A stretch of DNA of 64,000 bases from an uncultured Collinsella sp. (lineage in GTDB: Bacteria > Actinomycetota > Coriobacteriia > Coriobacteriales > Coriobacteriaceae). Positions within the stretch are counted from its first letter, which is position 1. Each line of letters starts with the position of its first letter. The notes under the pieces are model-generated. The model saw only the letters and a program-made list of their open reading frames with translations, did no database searches and was not told the origin of the DNA. Location: positions 1 through 64,000 of the forward strand of contig CABQLM010000001.1 of NCBI GenBank assembly GCA_902465105.1, given 5' to 3'. A program made the position numbers and the translations under genes. Of the stretch, positions 1 through 8,349 are shown piece by piece.

Positions 1-189
1 GCCCTGTGAGACGCCGATGGCGATGGCGACGCAGTAGATGGTCATGGCCAGCGGAGCCACGCCAAAGATGATTGCTGCGCCCAGCTTGGTGCGGCGGCCG
101 ACCTCGTTGAGCACGATCAGGCCAATAAAGACCATGGCCCAGCCGGCCCAGTGGATAAGGGTATCGCTACCCCAAACATCGAACAGCAT
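1..189 (-). CDS. Small membrane protein, C-terminus outside the window (possibly DUF5692)
   Basis: The minus strand reads from an ATG at 189 with a good AAAGGAGAG ribosome binding site just upstream and stays open to the window edge (63 codons seen). The visible part begins MLFDVWGSDTLIHWAGWAM and has at least two hydrophobic segments separated by a short basic stretch (NEVGRRTK), so it is an integral membrane protein. The beginning resembles the DUF5692 family of Coriobacteriia, but that is from memory and not certain. It lies directly downstream of and co-directional with the TetR gene, 62 bp away, so the two may be co-transcribed. No function is proposed. Confidence 0.6.
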   Translation of the reverse strand, partial: MLFDVWGSDTLIHWAGWAMVFIGLIVLNEVGRRTKLGAAIIFGVAPLAMTIYCVAIAIGVSQG

Positions 190-251
190 GCTGCTCTCCT
201 TTCATGCGCCCGCGGCCCCTCTTCCGTCGCGGGCAGTTTGGCCATATAGTG

Positions 252-914
252 TCAGTTCCTGGGCTTGCGCTCGGGATACTTGGCGGTGTAGCCCTCGATG
301 TGGAGCGTCGAGGCGATAATCTCCTTGACCGTCTCGTCGGGCACATTGGGGTGTGTGCGGATATACATCAACAGTCCCATGATGAGGGTGTAGAACGTCT
401 CGTAGACATGGTCGATGCGTAGCTCATGATGGGCGACAAAGTCCACCACGGTGGTGTCGCAGATGTACTGCGCCACGCGCTGAACCACGTTGTGCAGAAA
501 GCCGCCGTAGAGCGCGCCGCTGCTTGAGGTGAGCGTACTCGGCAACTCGTGGCCGCTCACGACCAGGTGCTTAAAGAGCGGTGCGACGGTGTCGAGTGCG
601 CCTTCGATGTCGCCGATCGTGCGGCTGGCGTTCCACTGCTCGAGCTCGGCGATAAAGCCGTCGATCGCTTCGTCCATGACGGCGGTGACGGCAGCGTCCA
701 TATCGGCAAAATAGTGGTAGAACAGCGAGCGTGTGCAGCCGGCTCGTTTGGTCACGGCCGATACCGAAAGATGCGACACGCCCAGCTCGGAGCTCACGGC
801 GCGCACGGCGGCGAGAATCTCGCGACGGCGCTCATCACCCGTCAGGCGCTTTGCCGCGCTGTCGTGCGCGGGGGCGGCGTCGGCCACAGGGGTGTTCGCT
901 GCGTTATTGCTCAT
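252..914 (-). CDS. TetR/AcrR-family transcriptional regulator
   Basis: A 220-residue protein. After a 25-residue Ala-rich leader it has a typical TetR helix-turn-helix at about residues 27-75: RRREILAAVRAVSSELGVS, then SVSAVTKRAGCTRSLFYHYF, where the recognition helix ends in the family's YHYF signature. The remaining all-helical part would bind an unknown ligand. The start ATG at 914 is preceded by AAAGGCGGC. The gene is divergent from the large oxidoreductase gene at 1103, and the 188-bp gap contains two identical-type dyads (974-988 and 997-1011). Autoregulation and control of the oxidoreductase are therefore likely, but this is inferred. Confidence 0.9.
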   Translation of the reverse strand: MSNNAANTPVADAAPAHDSAAKRLTGDERRREILAAVRAVSSELGVSHLSVSAVTKRAGCTRSLFYHYFADMDAAVTAVMDEAIDGFIAELEQWNASRTIGDIEGALDTVAPLFKHLVVSGHELPSTLTSSSGALYGGFLHNVVQRVAQYICDTTVVDFVAHHELRIDHVYETFYTLIMGLLMYIRTHPNVPDETVKEIIASTLHIEGYTAKYPERKPRN

Positions 915-973
915 GCGCTTGCCGCCTTTCGTCCGTTTGGGTCCGACCGTTCGCCTAACAGTCTTGAATATTG

Positions 974-988
974 TTGACGGTTCGTCAA
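974..988. promoter_or_regulatory. Operator-like dyad 1, TTGAC-N5-GTCAA
   Basis: Perfect 5-bp arms TTGAC and GTCAA separated by GGTTC. It lies between the divergent TetR and oxidoreductase genes. A second copy starts 23 bp further right, about two helix turns, as expected for two TetR dimers binding side by side. Assignment to this TetR protein is inferred from position. Confidence 0.6.
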
Positions 989-996
989 TACTGTTT

Positions 997-1011
997 TTGA
1001 CACAATGTCAA
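997..1011. promoter_or_regulatory. Operator-like dyad 2, TTGAC-N5-GTCAA
   Basis: Same arms as the site at 974-988, with spacer ACAAT. The outer halves of the two sites also pair with each other (TATTGTTGAC at the left, GTCAACAATA at the right), so the whole block is one large dyad. Confidence 0.6.
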
Positions 1012-1102
1012 CAATAACGGGTGAACGGCATGGGGGCATGTCGGGCCCATATAAAGAGGGGCGCTGCATGCCTGTTAGGCTGCGGCAAGAGAAGGGACGA
1101 CC

Positions 1103-3880
1103 ATGATTCTCAACGGACCGGGGATTAGCTACACCGAGCCCGATATCGGCGCGGAGTTTGTGCCGCCGCTGCCGGAGCATCCGCGCGAGGCCATCGTCAA
1201 ACTGTGCGAGCATTGCACCAATCGCCTGTTGCACCGCGACGAGCTGCTGGGCTACGAGTACTGGTCGTTTGCCGAGGCCGCGACCGACGAGCAGGCCGAG
1301 GTGCTCTGCAAGATGAAGATGCGTCGCCCCTACACGCTGCCCGAGATGGTCAAGATCACCGGTATGCCCGAGGCTCAGATCGAGAAGATGCTCGACGACA
1401 TGAGCTACACGGGCTTGCTCGAGTACAACTGGGAAAACCCCGAGCGCGCCAAGCAGTGGGTGCTGCCCATGCTGGTGCCGGGTTCCGCCGAGTTTCTCAA
1501 CATGCGCGTAAGCCAGCTCGAGGAACATCCGGTCTACGCCAAGTTCTTTGAGCAGGCGTCCAAGGGGCCACTGTCGAAGGCCACGCCGATGGTGCCGCCC
1601 GGTGGCGCCGGTATTGGCATGCATGTCATTCCGGTCGAGAAGGCCATCGACGCCACGAGCACCTCGGTGCCGATCGAGCATATCGAGCACTGGCTCGACA
1701 AATACGATGGCAAATATGCCGCTAGCACCTGCAGCTGCCGCGCGAGCCGTCGCGTGATGGGAGAGGGTTGCGCCGACGACCCCAATGACTGGTGCATCGC
1801 CGTGGGCGATATGGCCGACTACGTGGTCGAGACGGACCGCGGTCATTATGTGACCCGCGAGGAGGTCTACGACATTCTGCGCCAGGCCGAGGACAACGGC
1901 TTTGTGCACCAGATCACCAACATCGACGGCGAGAACAAGATCTTTGCCATCTGCAACTGCAACGTCAACGTGTGCTATGCCCTGCGCACCTCGCAGCTGT
2001 TCAATACGCCCAACCTGTCGCGCTCGGCCTATGTCGCCAAGGTCGAGAAGGACAAGTGCGTGGCCTGCGGTCGCTGCGTTGAGGTGTGCCCTGCCGGTGC
2101 CGCCAAGCTCGGCCAGAAGCTCTGCAGCAAAAAGGCCGGCGGACAGGTGCCCGAGTACCCGCGCCAGGAGCTGCCCGATGCCACCAAGTGGGACCACACC
2201 AAGTGGTCGCCCAACTACCGCAACGATAACCGTATCGAGACGCACGAGTCCGGTACCGCACCCTGCAAGACGGCCTGCCCCGCACATGTCGCCGTTCAGG
2301 GCTACTTAAAGCTCGCGGCGCAGGGTCGCTATGACGAGGCGCTGGCGCTCATCAAACGCGAGAACCCGCTGCCCGCAATCTGCGGTCGCGTGTGCAACCG
2401 CCGCTGCGAGGACGCCTGCACCCGTGGGCGCGTGGACGCCGCCGTGGCCATCGACGAGGTCAAGAAGTTTATCGCCCAGCGCGACCTGGATGCCGCGACC
2501 CGCTATATCCCGCCTGTGGTGACGCCGACGCGTGCCGGCGGCTTCGAGCAGAAGGTCGCCATTATCGGCGCCGGCCCGGCTGGTCTGTCCTGCGCCTTCT
2601 ATCTGGCCGAGAAGGGCTATAAGCCCGTCGTGTTCGAGAAGAACGAGCGCCCGGGCGGTATGCTCACCTACGGCATTCCCAGCTTTAAGCTGCAGAAAGA
2701 CGTGATCGAGGCCGAGGTCGAGGTCATTCGCCTAATGGGTGCCGAGTTCCGCTATGGCGTGGAGGTCGGCCGCGATGTGACGCTCGACGAGCTGCGCGCG
2801 CAGGGCTTTAAGGCCTTTTACGTTGCCATCGGCTGCCAGGGCGGCCGTCTTGCCGGCATTCCTGGCGAGGATGCCGAGGACGTGACCGTGGCCGTCGACT
2901 TTTTGCGCGAGGTCAACAGTGGCAAGATTGATGCGCTGCCTGGCCGCACCATCGTGGTGGGCGGCGGCAACGTGGCCATCGACGTGGCCCGCAACGCCTG
3001 CCGTCTGGGCTCTGAGCACGTTGAGATGTTCTGCCTGGAGAGCGAGGCCCAGATGCCCGCCAGCGAGGAGGAGCGTCGCGAGGCCGTTGAGGACGGCGCT
3101 CACATCAGCTGCGGCTGGGGTCCCAAGGAGGTTCACCTGGACGAGGCCGGTCGTGTGTGCGGTATCACCTTCAAGCGCTGCACGCGTGTCTTTGACGACG
3201 AGGGCCGTTTTGCGCCCGAGTACGACGAGAACGATCTGCGTCGTGTCGATGCCGACCGCGTTGTCATGTCGATTGGCCAGTCCATTGTGTGGGGCGACTT
3301 GCTGGCTGGTTCCAAGGTGGAGCTTGGTCGCGGCCAAGGTGCCCTTGCCGATCCCCAGACCTATCAGACCGCCGAGCCCGACATCTTTGTGGGCGGCGAC
3401 GTCTATACCGGCCCGAGCTTTGCCATCGATGCCATCGCCGCCGGTCACGAGGCCGCCGTGTCCATCCATCGCTTTGTGCAGCCAGGCTCTACGCTCACCA
3501 TCGGCCGCAATCAGCGCCGCTACACCGCGCTCGACCGCGACGATGTCGTGATTGAGAGCTATGACAACGCGAGCCGCGAGGTGGCACATATCGACCGCGA
3601 GCGCGAGAAGGCTGCGCCCTTTGGCGAGTACGTCGAGACCTTTACCGAGGAGCAGGTGCGCATCGAGACCGCCCGCTGCCTGGGCTGCGGCGCCTCGATC
3701 GTCGACCCCAACAAGTGCATCGGCTGCGGCCTATGCACGACCAAGTGCGCCTTCGACGCCATTCACCTGGATCGCGATCGCCCCGAGTGCTCCACGATGG
3801 TCAAATACGAGCAAAAGCTCCCGAGCCTTGGCAAGTACGCGCTCAAGCGCGCTATCAAGATTAAATTCGGGAAGAAGTAA
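1103..3880 (+). CDS. Fe-S / FAD-dependent oxidoreductase, GltD/NfnB-like with N-terminal and C-terminal ferredoxin-type clusters
   Basis: A 925-residue multidomain protein. The first 300 residues contain Cys motifs of no recognised family (STCSCRASRR; FAICNCNVNVC). A 4Fe-4S motif CVACGRCVEVCP lies near residue 318. Next is a GltD-type Cys-rich region (CGRVCNRRCEDACTRG near 430), an FAD dinucleotide fold GAGPAGLSCAFYLAEKG near 487 followed by the ERPGGMLTYGIP signature, a second NAD(P) fold VVGGGNVAIDVARNA near 618, and a final ferredoxin motif CIGCGLCTTKC near 873. The architecture matches the NADPH-dependent glutamate synthase small-subunit / NfnB group, which moves electrons between NAD(P)H and Fe-S partners. 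The true electron partners are unknown. The ATG at 1103 follows GAGAAGGGACG. The gene is divergent from the TetR regulator. Confidence 0.85.
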   Translation: MILNGPGISYTEPDIGAEFVPPLPEHPREAIVKLCEHCTNRLLHRDELLGYEYWSFAEAATDEQAEVLCKMKMRRPYTLPEMVKITGMPEAQIEKMLDDMSYTGLLEYNWENPERAKQWVLPMLVPGSAEFLNMRVSQLEEHPVYAKFFEQASKGPLSKATPMVPPGGAGIGMHVIPVEKAIDATSTSVPIEHIEHWLDKYDGKYAASTCSCRASRRVMGEGCADDPNDWCIAVGDMADYVVETDRGHYVTREEVYDILRQAEDNGFVHQITNIDGENKIFAICNCNVNVCYALRTSQLFNTPNLSRSAYVAKVEKDKCVACGRCVEVCPAGAAKLGQKLCSKKAGGQVPEYPRQELPDATKWDHTKWSPNYRNDNRIETHESGTAPCKTACPAHVAVQGYLKLAAQGRYDEALALIKRENPLPAICGRVCNRRCEDACTRGRVDAAVAIDEVKKFIAQRDLDAATRYIPPVVTPTRAGGFEQKVAIIGAGPAGLSCAFYLAEKGYKPVVFEKNERPGGMLTYGIPSFKLQKDVIEAEVEVIRLMGAEFRYGVEVGRDVTLDELRAQGFKAFYVAIGCQGGRLAGIPGEDAEDVTVAVDFLREVNSGKIDALPGRTIVVGGGNVAIDVARNACRLGSEHVEMFCLESEAQMPASEEERREAVEDGAHISCGWGPKEVHLDEAGRVCGITFKRCTRVFDDEGRFAPEYDENDLRRVDADRVVMSIGQSIVWGDLLAGSKVELGRGQGALADPQTYQTAEPDIFVGGDVYTGPSFAIDAIAAGHEAAVSIHRFVQPGSTLTIGRNQRRYTALDRDDVVIESYDNASREVAHIDREREKAAPFGEYVETFTEEQVRIETARCLGCGASIVDPNKCIGCGLCTTKCAFDAIHLDRDRPECSTMVKYEQKLPSLGKYALKRAIKIKFGKK

Positions 3881-4040
3881 GAAGCGCAGCAAGCAGGAGA
3901 ACGGCGCAGAGAGCGGTTGGACAGCGAGCGAGTCCCAGGCGTGGCGAGGTGCCTTGAAAGAGGAGGGCATAGGGCTTTTGCCCATGCCCGACGATTGAAA
4001 GACAGATCGCCCGTCTGGGGCTCGCGCAGCGTCAAGCCGA

Positions 4041-4062
4041 CCGCCGTTCGTTAGAACGGCGG
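4041..4062. repeat. Short GC hairpin, identical stem to 51508-51529
   Basis: CCGCCGTTC and GAACGGCGG form a perfect 9-bp stem with a GTTA loop in the gap between the oxidoreductase gene and hypA. There is no T-run, so it is not a convincing terminator. The same 9-bp stem with a TACC loop follows the JetD-like gene at 51508. The rest of the 3881-4141 gap shows no gene I can support. Confidence 0.45.
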
Positions 4063-4141
4063 AAGGAAAGCTGGGGTACCTGGGCGTCGCTCGCTGACGT
4101 TGAATTGACATCGCATCGACCTCTGTCGAAAGGTTTTTATC

Positions 4142-4579
4142 TTGCATGAATTGGGAATCGTCTATCACATCATTCGCGATGTCGAGAACGTGGCGCGCGC
4201 CAATGGCGTGAGTCACGTTTTGAGCGTCACGCTGCTGCTGGGCGAGGTCTCGGGCGTCGTCCCCGACTTGCTCCTCGACGCTTGGCGCTGGGCGGCAGAT
4301 AAAAAGTCCATCGCGCAGGGCGCGGAGCTTATTGTAGAGCCCGTCGAGGCAGTGACGCATTGCGAGACGTGCGGCCGCGACTATGCGACGGTCGAGCACG
4401 GCAAGATCTGTCCCCATTGCGGCAGCAGCGAGACCTATCTACTGCGGGGGCAGGAGGTCATGATCAAGCAGATTGAGACCCCCGACGAGGGCCCGGCGGA
4501 CGCCAACTCCGGCGAACCCGCAGCTCCCGCCGACACTCCAGACGCCGTCGACGCGGCCAACCCCCTCCACATCGCCTAG
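4142..4579 (+). CDS. hypA: Hydrogenase/urease nickel incorporation metallochaperone HypA
   Basis: A 145-residue HypA/HybF family protein, which delivers nickel during [NiFe]-hydrogenase (or urease) maturation. The start decides function: a TTG at 4142, preceded by GAAAGG, gives the N-terminus M-H-E-L-G, and in this family the N-terminal amine and His2 are nickel ligands. The nearest ATG (4146) is out of frame. The zinc site is visible as CETC near residue 75 and CPHC near 97. The last 30 residues form an Ala/Pro-rich acidic tail beyond the usual length of about 115. No hypB or hydrogenase gene lies nearby in the window. Confidence 0.88.
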   Translation: MHELGIVYHIIRDVENVARANGVSHVLSVTLLLGEVSGVVPDLLLDAWRWAADKKSIAQGAELIVEPVEAVTHCETCGRDYATVEHGKICPHCGSSETYLLRGQEVMIKQIETPDEGPADANSGEPAAPADTPDAVDAANPLHIA

Positions 4580-4585
4580 CTAGTC

Positions 4586-4607
4586 GTTTAAGAACGTCCC
4601 CGGTGAT
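4586..4607. repeat. TTTAAGARCGTCCCC repeat remnant, copy 1
   Basis: TTTAAGAACGTCCCCGGTGA follows just after the hypA stop. Nearly the same string (TTTAAGAGCGTCCCCAATGA) follows the DUF956 stop at 8211. This suggests a short dispersed repeat that tends to sit at gene ends. Confidence 0.4.
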
Positions 4608-4650
4608 TACTTCGCAAAATCACAAGCCACGCAAATAGTCAAGCAATGTA

Positions 4651-4820
4651 TGTTTAAACAAAGCTGCATACGATTGGGCGGAATTAATGCTGTTAAATCG
4701 GTATTAATGAACGGTGCAGCTGTATCTGCCCAAATAGCAGAATTTCAAATCACGTTTCGGCAGGTTATTATCTGAAAAACTGCAATGTAATCAGCTTGTA
4801 ACAAATCAAGACGTTTAAAC
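4651..4820. promoter_or_regulatory. Pair of GTTTAAAC operator-like palindromes upstream of the mannose-type PTS operon
   Basis: TGTTTAAACA is a perfect palindrome at 4651-4660, and GTTTAAAC recurs at 4813-4820, each followed by AAA. The same 8-mer occurs twice between the EIIC-EIIB-HAD and gntR genes, and a one-mismatch form occurs twice before the ABC operon, so these are candidate binding sites for the GntR protein at 57313. A TATACT box at 4871-4876 could be the -10 of the PTS promoter. The 340-bp gap 4580-4923 has no other supported content. Confidence 0.5.
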
Positions 4821-4923
4821 AAAAATGCCGCCTTTCGCGTTTTCTTGCATAATTCCATAAGACAAACAGGTATACTCGTTTCGTGTCATGTAGGAAATAC
4901 GTAGACAAAAAGGAGGTTATGTG

Positions 4924-5913
4924 ATGGTAAGTATTGTTCTTGCTAGCCACGGGGACTTGGCAGCTGGAATCAAGCAGACGGGCTCGATGGTCTTTGGCGA
5001 TCAGCCGTCTGTTGCCGTGGTCTCGCTCGAGCCGAGCATGGGCCCCGACGACTTCCGTGCCAAGGTCGAGGAAGCAATCGCTTCCTTCGAGGACCAGGAG
5101 CAGGTGCTCTTCCTCGTTGATCTGTGGGGCGGCACGCCGTTCAACCAGATCAGCGGGCTCATCGAGGGCCACGATTCCTGGGCTATCGTCACCGGTGTCA
5201 ACCTGCCTATGCTCATCGAGGCATATTCGCAGCGCTTTGACGCAAAGAACACTGCACATGCGATCGCAAAACATCTCGTGACTGAGGCTAAGGCTGGCGT
5301 GCGCGTCAAGCCCGAGTCTCTGGAGCCCGAGGAGAAGAAGCCGGCTGCGGCCGCTGCTGCTCCTGCAGGCGCCATCCCTCCGGGAACGGTCATCGGCGAC
5401 GGGCACATCAAGATTGCCCACGTCCGTATCGACACCCGTCTGCTTCATGGTCAGGTGGCCACCACGTGGACCAAGCAGATCAACCCCAACCGCATCATCG
5501 TGGTTTCCGACGGCGTTGCTCACGACGAGCTCCGCAAGACCATGATCGAGCAGGCTGCCCCTCCGGGAGTCCATGCCAACGTCGTGCCCATCAAGAAGAT
5601 GGCCGAGGTCGTCAAGGACACGCGCTTTGGCGACACCAAGGCGATGCTGCTCTTCGAGAACCCGCAGGATCTGCTCAGGGCCATCGAGGCCGGCGTCGAC
5701 ATCAAGGAAGTCAACATCGGTTCCATGGCTCACTCCAAGGGCAAGGTCGTCGTCACCAACGCCGTCGCTATGGGCGATGACGACGTCAAGACTCTCGAGG
5801 CCCTCAAGGCCAAGGGCGTCAAGTTCGAGGTCCGCAAGGTTCCTTCGGATTCCTCCGAGGATCTCGACGCCATGTTGAAGAAAGCAAAGGCCGAACTGGC
5901 CGCTCAAGCATAG
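4924..5913 (+). CDS. PTS mannose/fructose/sorbose-family EIIAB protein
   Basis: A cytoplasmic fusion of the EIIA and EIIB phosphotransfer domains of a mannose-class PTS. EIIA occupies about residues 1-125: VLASHGDLAAG carries the phosphorylated His9, and FLVDLWGGTPFN is the family's core motif. An Ala/Pro linker follows (near 140-155), then EIIB with HVRIDTRLLHGQVATTW, where His175 is the phosphosite. I prefer the ATG at 4924 over the GTG at 4921 because AGGAGG at 4911-4916 is then at normal distance. It is the first gene of an operon with EIIC (18-bp gap) and EIID. The exact sugar cannot be read from sequence. Confidence 0.93.
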   Translation: MVSIVLASHGDLAAGIKQTGSMVFGDQPSVAVVSLEPSMGPDDFRAKVEEAIASFEDQEQVLFLVDLWGGTPFNQISGLIEGHDSWAIVTGVNLPMLIEAYSQRFDAKNTAHAIAKHLVTEAKAGVRVKPESLEPEEKKPAAAAAAPAGAIPPGTVIGDGHIKIAHVRIDTRLLHGQVATTWTKQINPNRIIVVSDGVAHDELRKTMIEQAAPPGVHANVVPIKKMAEVVKDTRFGDTKAMLLFENPQDLLRAIEAGVDIKEVNIGSMAHSKGKVVVTNAVAMGDDDVKTLEALKAKGVKFEVRKVPSDSSEDLDAMLKKAKAELAAQA

Positions 5914-5931
5914 TAAAGGAGGGTCCGATAC

Positions 5932-6750
5932 ATGTCTGCAATCACTATTCTGCTTGTTGCGATTGTCGCGTTGCTTGCCGGTATGGAAGGCATTCTGGAT
6001 GAGTTCCAGTTCCATCAGCCGCTCGTGGCGTGCACGCTTATCGGTCTCGTAACCGGTCACCTTCAGGAGGGCATCCTCCTGGGCGGTTCGCTCCAGATGA
6101 TGGCCCTTGGCTGGGCTAACGTCGGCGCCGCTGTCGCGCCTGATGCTGCTCTGGCCTCGGTCGCTTCTTCGATCATCATGGTGCTCGCCCTCAACGGTGG
6201 CGCCACCGATTCGGCCAAGGCCGTTACCGCCGCTATCGCCGTCGCCGTCCCGCTGTCGGTCGCTGGTCTGTTCCTGACCATGATCTGCCGTACCGTGGCT
6301 ACCGCTATCGCTCACGCCATGGACGGTTGCGCCGAGAAGGGCGATTTCGCCGGCATCGAGCGCTGGCAGTACGCTGCTATCCTCATGCAGGGCCTTCGTA
6401 TCGCCATCCCGGCAGTACTTCTGTGCGTCATCCCGGCCGAGGCTGTTACCAACGCGCTTAACGCTATGCCCGACTGGCTGTCCGGCGGCATGGCTGTCGG
6501 CGGCGGCATGGTCGCTTCCGTCGGTTACGCCATGGTCATCAACATGATGGCCACCAAGGAGACCTGGCCGTTCTTCATCCTCGGCTTTGTCCTTGCTGCC
6601 ATCCCTCAGCTCACGCTGATCGCCCTTGGCCTCATCGGCATCTCCCTTGCCCTCATCTACCTTGGCCTTAAGGATCTGGCCAAGCAGGGTGGCGGCATGG
6701 GCGGTGGCTCCGGTGACCCGCTCGGCGACATTCTGAACGATTACGAGTAG
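5932..6750 (+). CDS. PTS mannose/fructose/sorbose-family EIIC membrane subunit
   Basis: A 272-residue polytopic membrane protein, the usual length for EIIC of the mannose class. It begins with a hydrophobic helix (ITILLVAIVALLAGMEG) and the family pattern HQPLVACTLIGLVTGHLQEG, followed by LGGSLQMMALGW near residue 55. With EIID it forms the translocation channel that takes the sugar phosphorylated by EIIAB. The C-terminus is a Gly-rich cytoplasmic tail. AAAGGAGGG precedes the ATG. Confidence 0.93.
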   Translation: MSAITILLVAIVALLAGMEGILDEFQFHQPLVACTLIGLVTGHLQEGILLGGSLQMMALGWANVGAAVAPDAALASVASSIIMVLALNGGATDSAKAVTAAIAVAVPLSVAGLFLTMICRTVATAIAHAMDGCAEKGDFAGIERWQYAAILMQGLRIAIPAVLLCVIPAEAVTNALNAMPDWLSGGMAVGGGMVASVGYAMVINMMATKETWPFFILGFVLAAIPQLTLIALGLIGISLALIYLGLKDLAKQGGGMGGGSGDPLGDILNDYE

Positions 6751-6766
6751 GAGGGGAGTGATACAT

Positions 6767-7687
6767 ATGGCAGAGAACAAGATTCAGCTCACCAAGGCTG
6801 ACCGTAAGAAGGTTTGCTTCCGTCATCAGTTCCTTCAGGGCTCGTGGAACTACGAGCGTATGCAGAACGGCGGCTGGTGCTTCGCAATGATCCCTGCGAT
6901 CAAGAAGCTCTACACCAGCAAGGATGACCAGATTGCCGCTCTTAAGCGTCACCTGGAGTTCTATAACACCCATCCCTATGTTTCCGCCCCCGTCATTGGC
7001 GTTACCCTCGCTCTCGAGGAGGAGCGCGCCAACGGTGCTCCGATTGACGACGTCGCCATTCAGGGCGTCAAGGTCGGTATGATGGGCCCGCTCGCCGGCG
7101 TCGGCGACCCCGCCTTCTGGTTCACCCTTCGCCCGATTCTGGGCGCTCTGGGCGCTTCCCTGGCCCTGTCCGGCAGCATCGCCGGTCCGCTGCTGTTCTT
7201 CTTCGCGTGGAACATCATCCGTTACGCCTTCCTGTGGTACACGCAGGAGTTTGGCTACAAGGTCGGCTCCTCCATCGCCAAGGACCTCTCCGGCGGTCTT
7301 ATGGGCAAGGTCACCGAGGGTGCTTCCATCCTGGGTATGTTCATCATCGGCGCCCTGGTCGAGCGCTGGGTGTCCATCTCCTTTACCCCGGTCGTCTCCA
7401 AGGTCACGCAGTCTGCTGGCGCCTATATCGACTGGGCCAACCTGCCCGCCGGTTCTGAGGGCATCAAGCAGGCACTGACGATGTACAGCTCTGTCGGTGC
7501 CAACGCACTCGACCCGGTGAAGGTCACCACGCTTCAGGCCAACCTCGATCAGCTCATCCCCGGCCTTGCCGCCGTGTGCCTGACTCTGCTGGTCTGCAAG
7601 CTCCTCAAGAAGAAGGTCAGCCCGATTGCCATCATCCTGGCTCTCTTCGCCGTCGGCATCATCGGTCGCGTCTGCGGCTTTATGTAA
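6767..7687 (+). CDS. PTS mannose/fructose/sorbose-family EIID membrane subunit
   Basis: A 306-residue protein with the EIID hallmark near its start (RHQFLQGSWNYERMQNGGWC, residues about 20-39), then GPLAGVGDPAFWFTLRP and several membrane helices towards the C-terminus. The ATG at 6767 follows GGAGGGGAG at a normal distance; a GTG at 6758 would overlap the Shine-Dalgarno site. It is the last transporter gene of the operon; a strong hairpin follows at 7744. Confidence 0.93.
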   Translation: MAENKIQLTKADRKKVCFRHQFLQGSWNYERMQNGGWCFAMIPAIKKLYTSKDDQIAALKRHLEFYNTHPYVSAPVIGVTLALEEERANGAPIDDVAIQGVKVGMMGPLAGVGDPAFWFTLRPILGALGASLALSGSIAGPLLFFFAWNIIRYAFLWYTQEFGYKVGSSIAKDLSGGLMGKVTEGASILGMFIIGALVERWVSISFTPVVSKVTQSAGAYIDWANLPAGSEGIKQALTMYSSVGANALDPVKVTTLQANLDQLIPGLAAVCLTLLVCKLLKKKVSPIAIILALFAVGIIGRVCGFM

Positions 7688-7743
7688 GCACGTTTCGGCT
7701 TAAGACCGAGAATTGCTAGGCAAGGGCTTTTGAGCCATTGAAA

Positions 7744-7790
7744 CGGACCGCACCCGGTGGGTACACTGGATGCGGTCCGATTGTTTTATT
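7744..7790 (+). terminator. Intrinsic terminator after the PTS transport genes
   Basis: CGGACCGCA at 7744-7752 pairs perfectly with TGCGGTCCG at 7771-7779, with partial extra pairing in the loop, followed by ATTGTTTTATT. It lies before the DUF956 gene, so that gene may be expressed by readthrough or separately. Confidence 0.65.
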
Positions 7791-7807
7791 TGGAGGGCGA
7801 GGCGCGT

Positions 7808-8206
7808 ATGGCGCAATCTCAGAACAGTACGGTCGATCTGGCAACGCCGGCAACCTGTCTGATGGGGCTTACCAGCCACGGCAACGTCATGGTGGGCAAT
7901 AAGGCGTTTGAGTACTATAACGAGCGCAATCCCGAGGACTTTATTCAGATCCCGTGGGACGAGATCGACTATATCGCCGCCGAGGTTTTGCGCGGCACCA
8001 AGAAGATCACGCGCTTTGCCATCTTCACCAAGGACAACGGTCACTTTACGTTTTCGACGCGCAATGACAAGGAAACGCTTCGTGCGGTGCGTAAGTATGT
8101 CGGCGAAGACAAACTCGTTCGTTCGCCCGACTTTATTGACGTGACCGCCAAGGGTGCCAAAAGTATCCCCGGCGCCATCAAGAATCTCTTCCACAGAGGC
8201 GACTAA
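7808..8206 (+). CDS. DUF956 family protein associated with mannose-type PTS
   Basis: A 132-residue soluble protein with the DUF956 pattern LTSHGNVMVGNKAFEYYN near residue 23 and WDEIDYIAAEVL near 50. DUF956 proteins are commonly encoded next to mannose-class PTS operons (the ManO group) and are thought to have a regulatory role. That role is known only by association. The ATG at 7808 with GGAGGGCG upstream is preferred to a GTG at 7757 that would start inside the terminator hairpin. Confidence 0.82.
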   Translation: MAQSQNSTVDLATPATCLMGLTSHGNVMVGNKAFEYYNERNPEDFIQIPWDEIDYIAAEVLRGTKKITRFAIFTKDNGHFTFSTRNDKETLRAVRKYVGEDKLVRSPDFIDVTAKGAKSIPGAIKNLFHRGD

Positions 8207-8210
8207 TCAT

Positions 8211-8230
8211 TTAAGAGCGTCCCCAATGAC
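8211..8230. repeat. TTTAAGARCGTCCCC repeat remnant, copy 2
   Basis: TTTAAGAGCGTCCCCAATGA sits right after the DUF956 stop, as at 4586 after hypA. A small dyad follows (ACTATCC ... GGATAGT). Confidence 0.4.
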
Positions 8231-8349
8231 TATCCCAGAATTCGTCTGGATAGTGGGACGTGCTTTCCGGAAGGCTATTCCACTGCAGCTTCGAAGAGTG
8301 ACTATGCGCTGTATGGCAGTGGGACAAATCTGCTACACTAGTACAACAT

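Noticed and set aside
911..2287. 458-codon minus-strand frame covering the start of the oxidoreductase and the regulator promoter
   Set aside because: It would run through the double operator and overlaps clear Fe-S Cys motifs on the other strand. No homology is apparent.
3881..4141. Possible small gene between the oxidoreductase gene and hypA
   Set aside because: Short open stretches exist (one ends GIGLLPMPDD), but none has its own start with a ribosome binding site, and I recognise no family.
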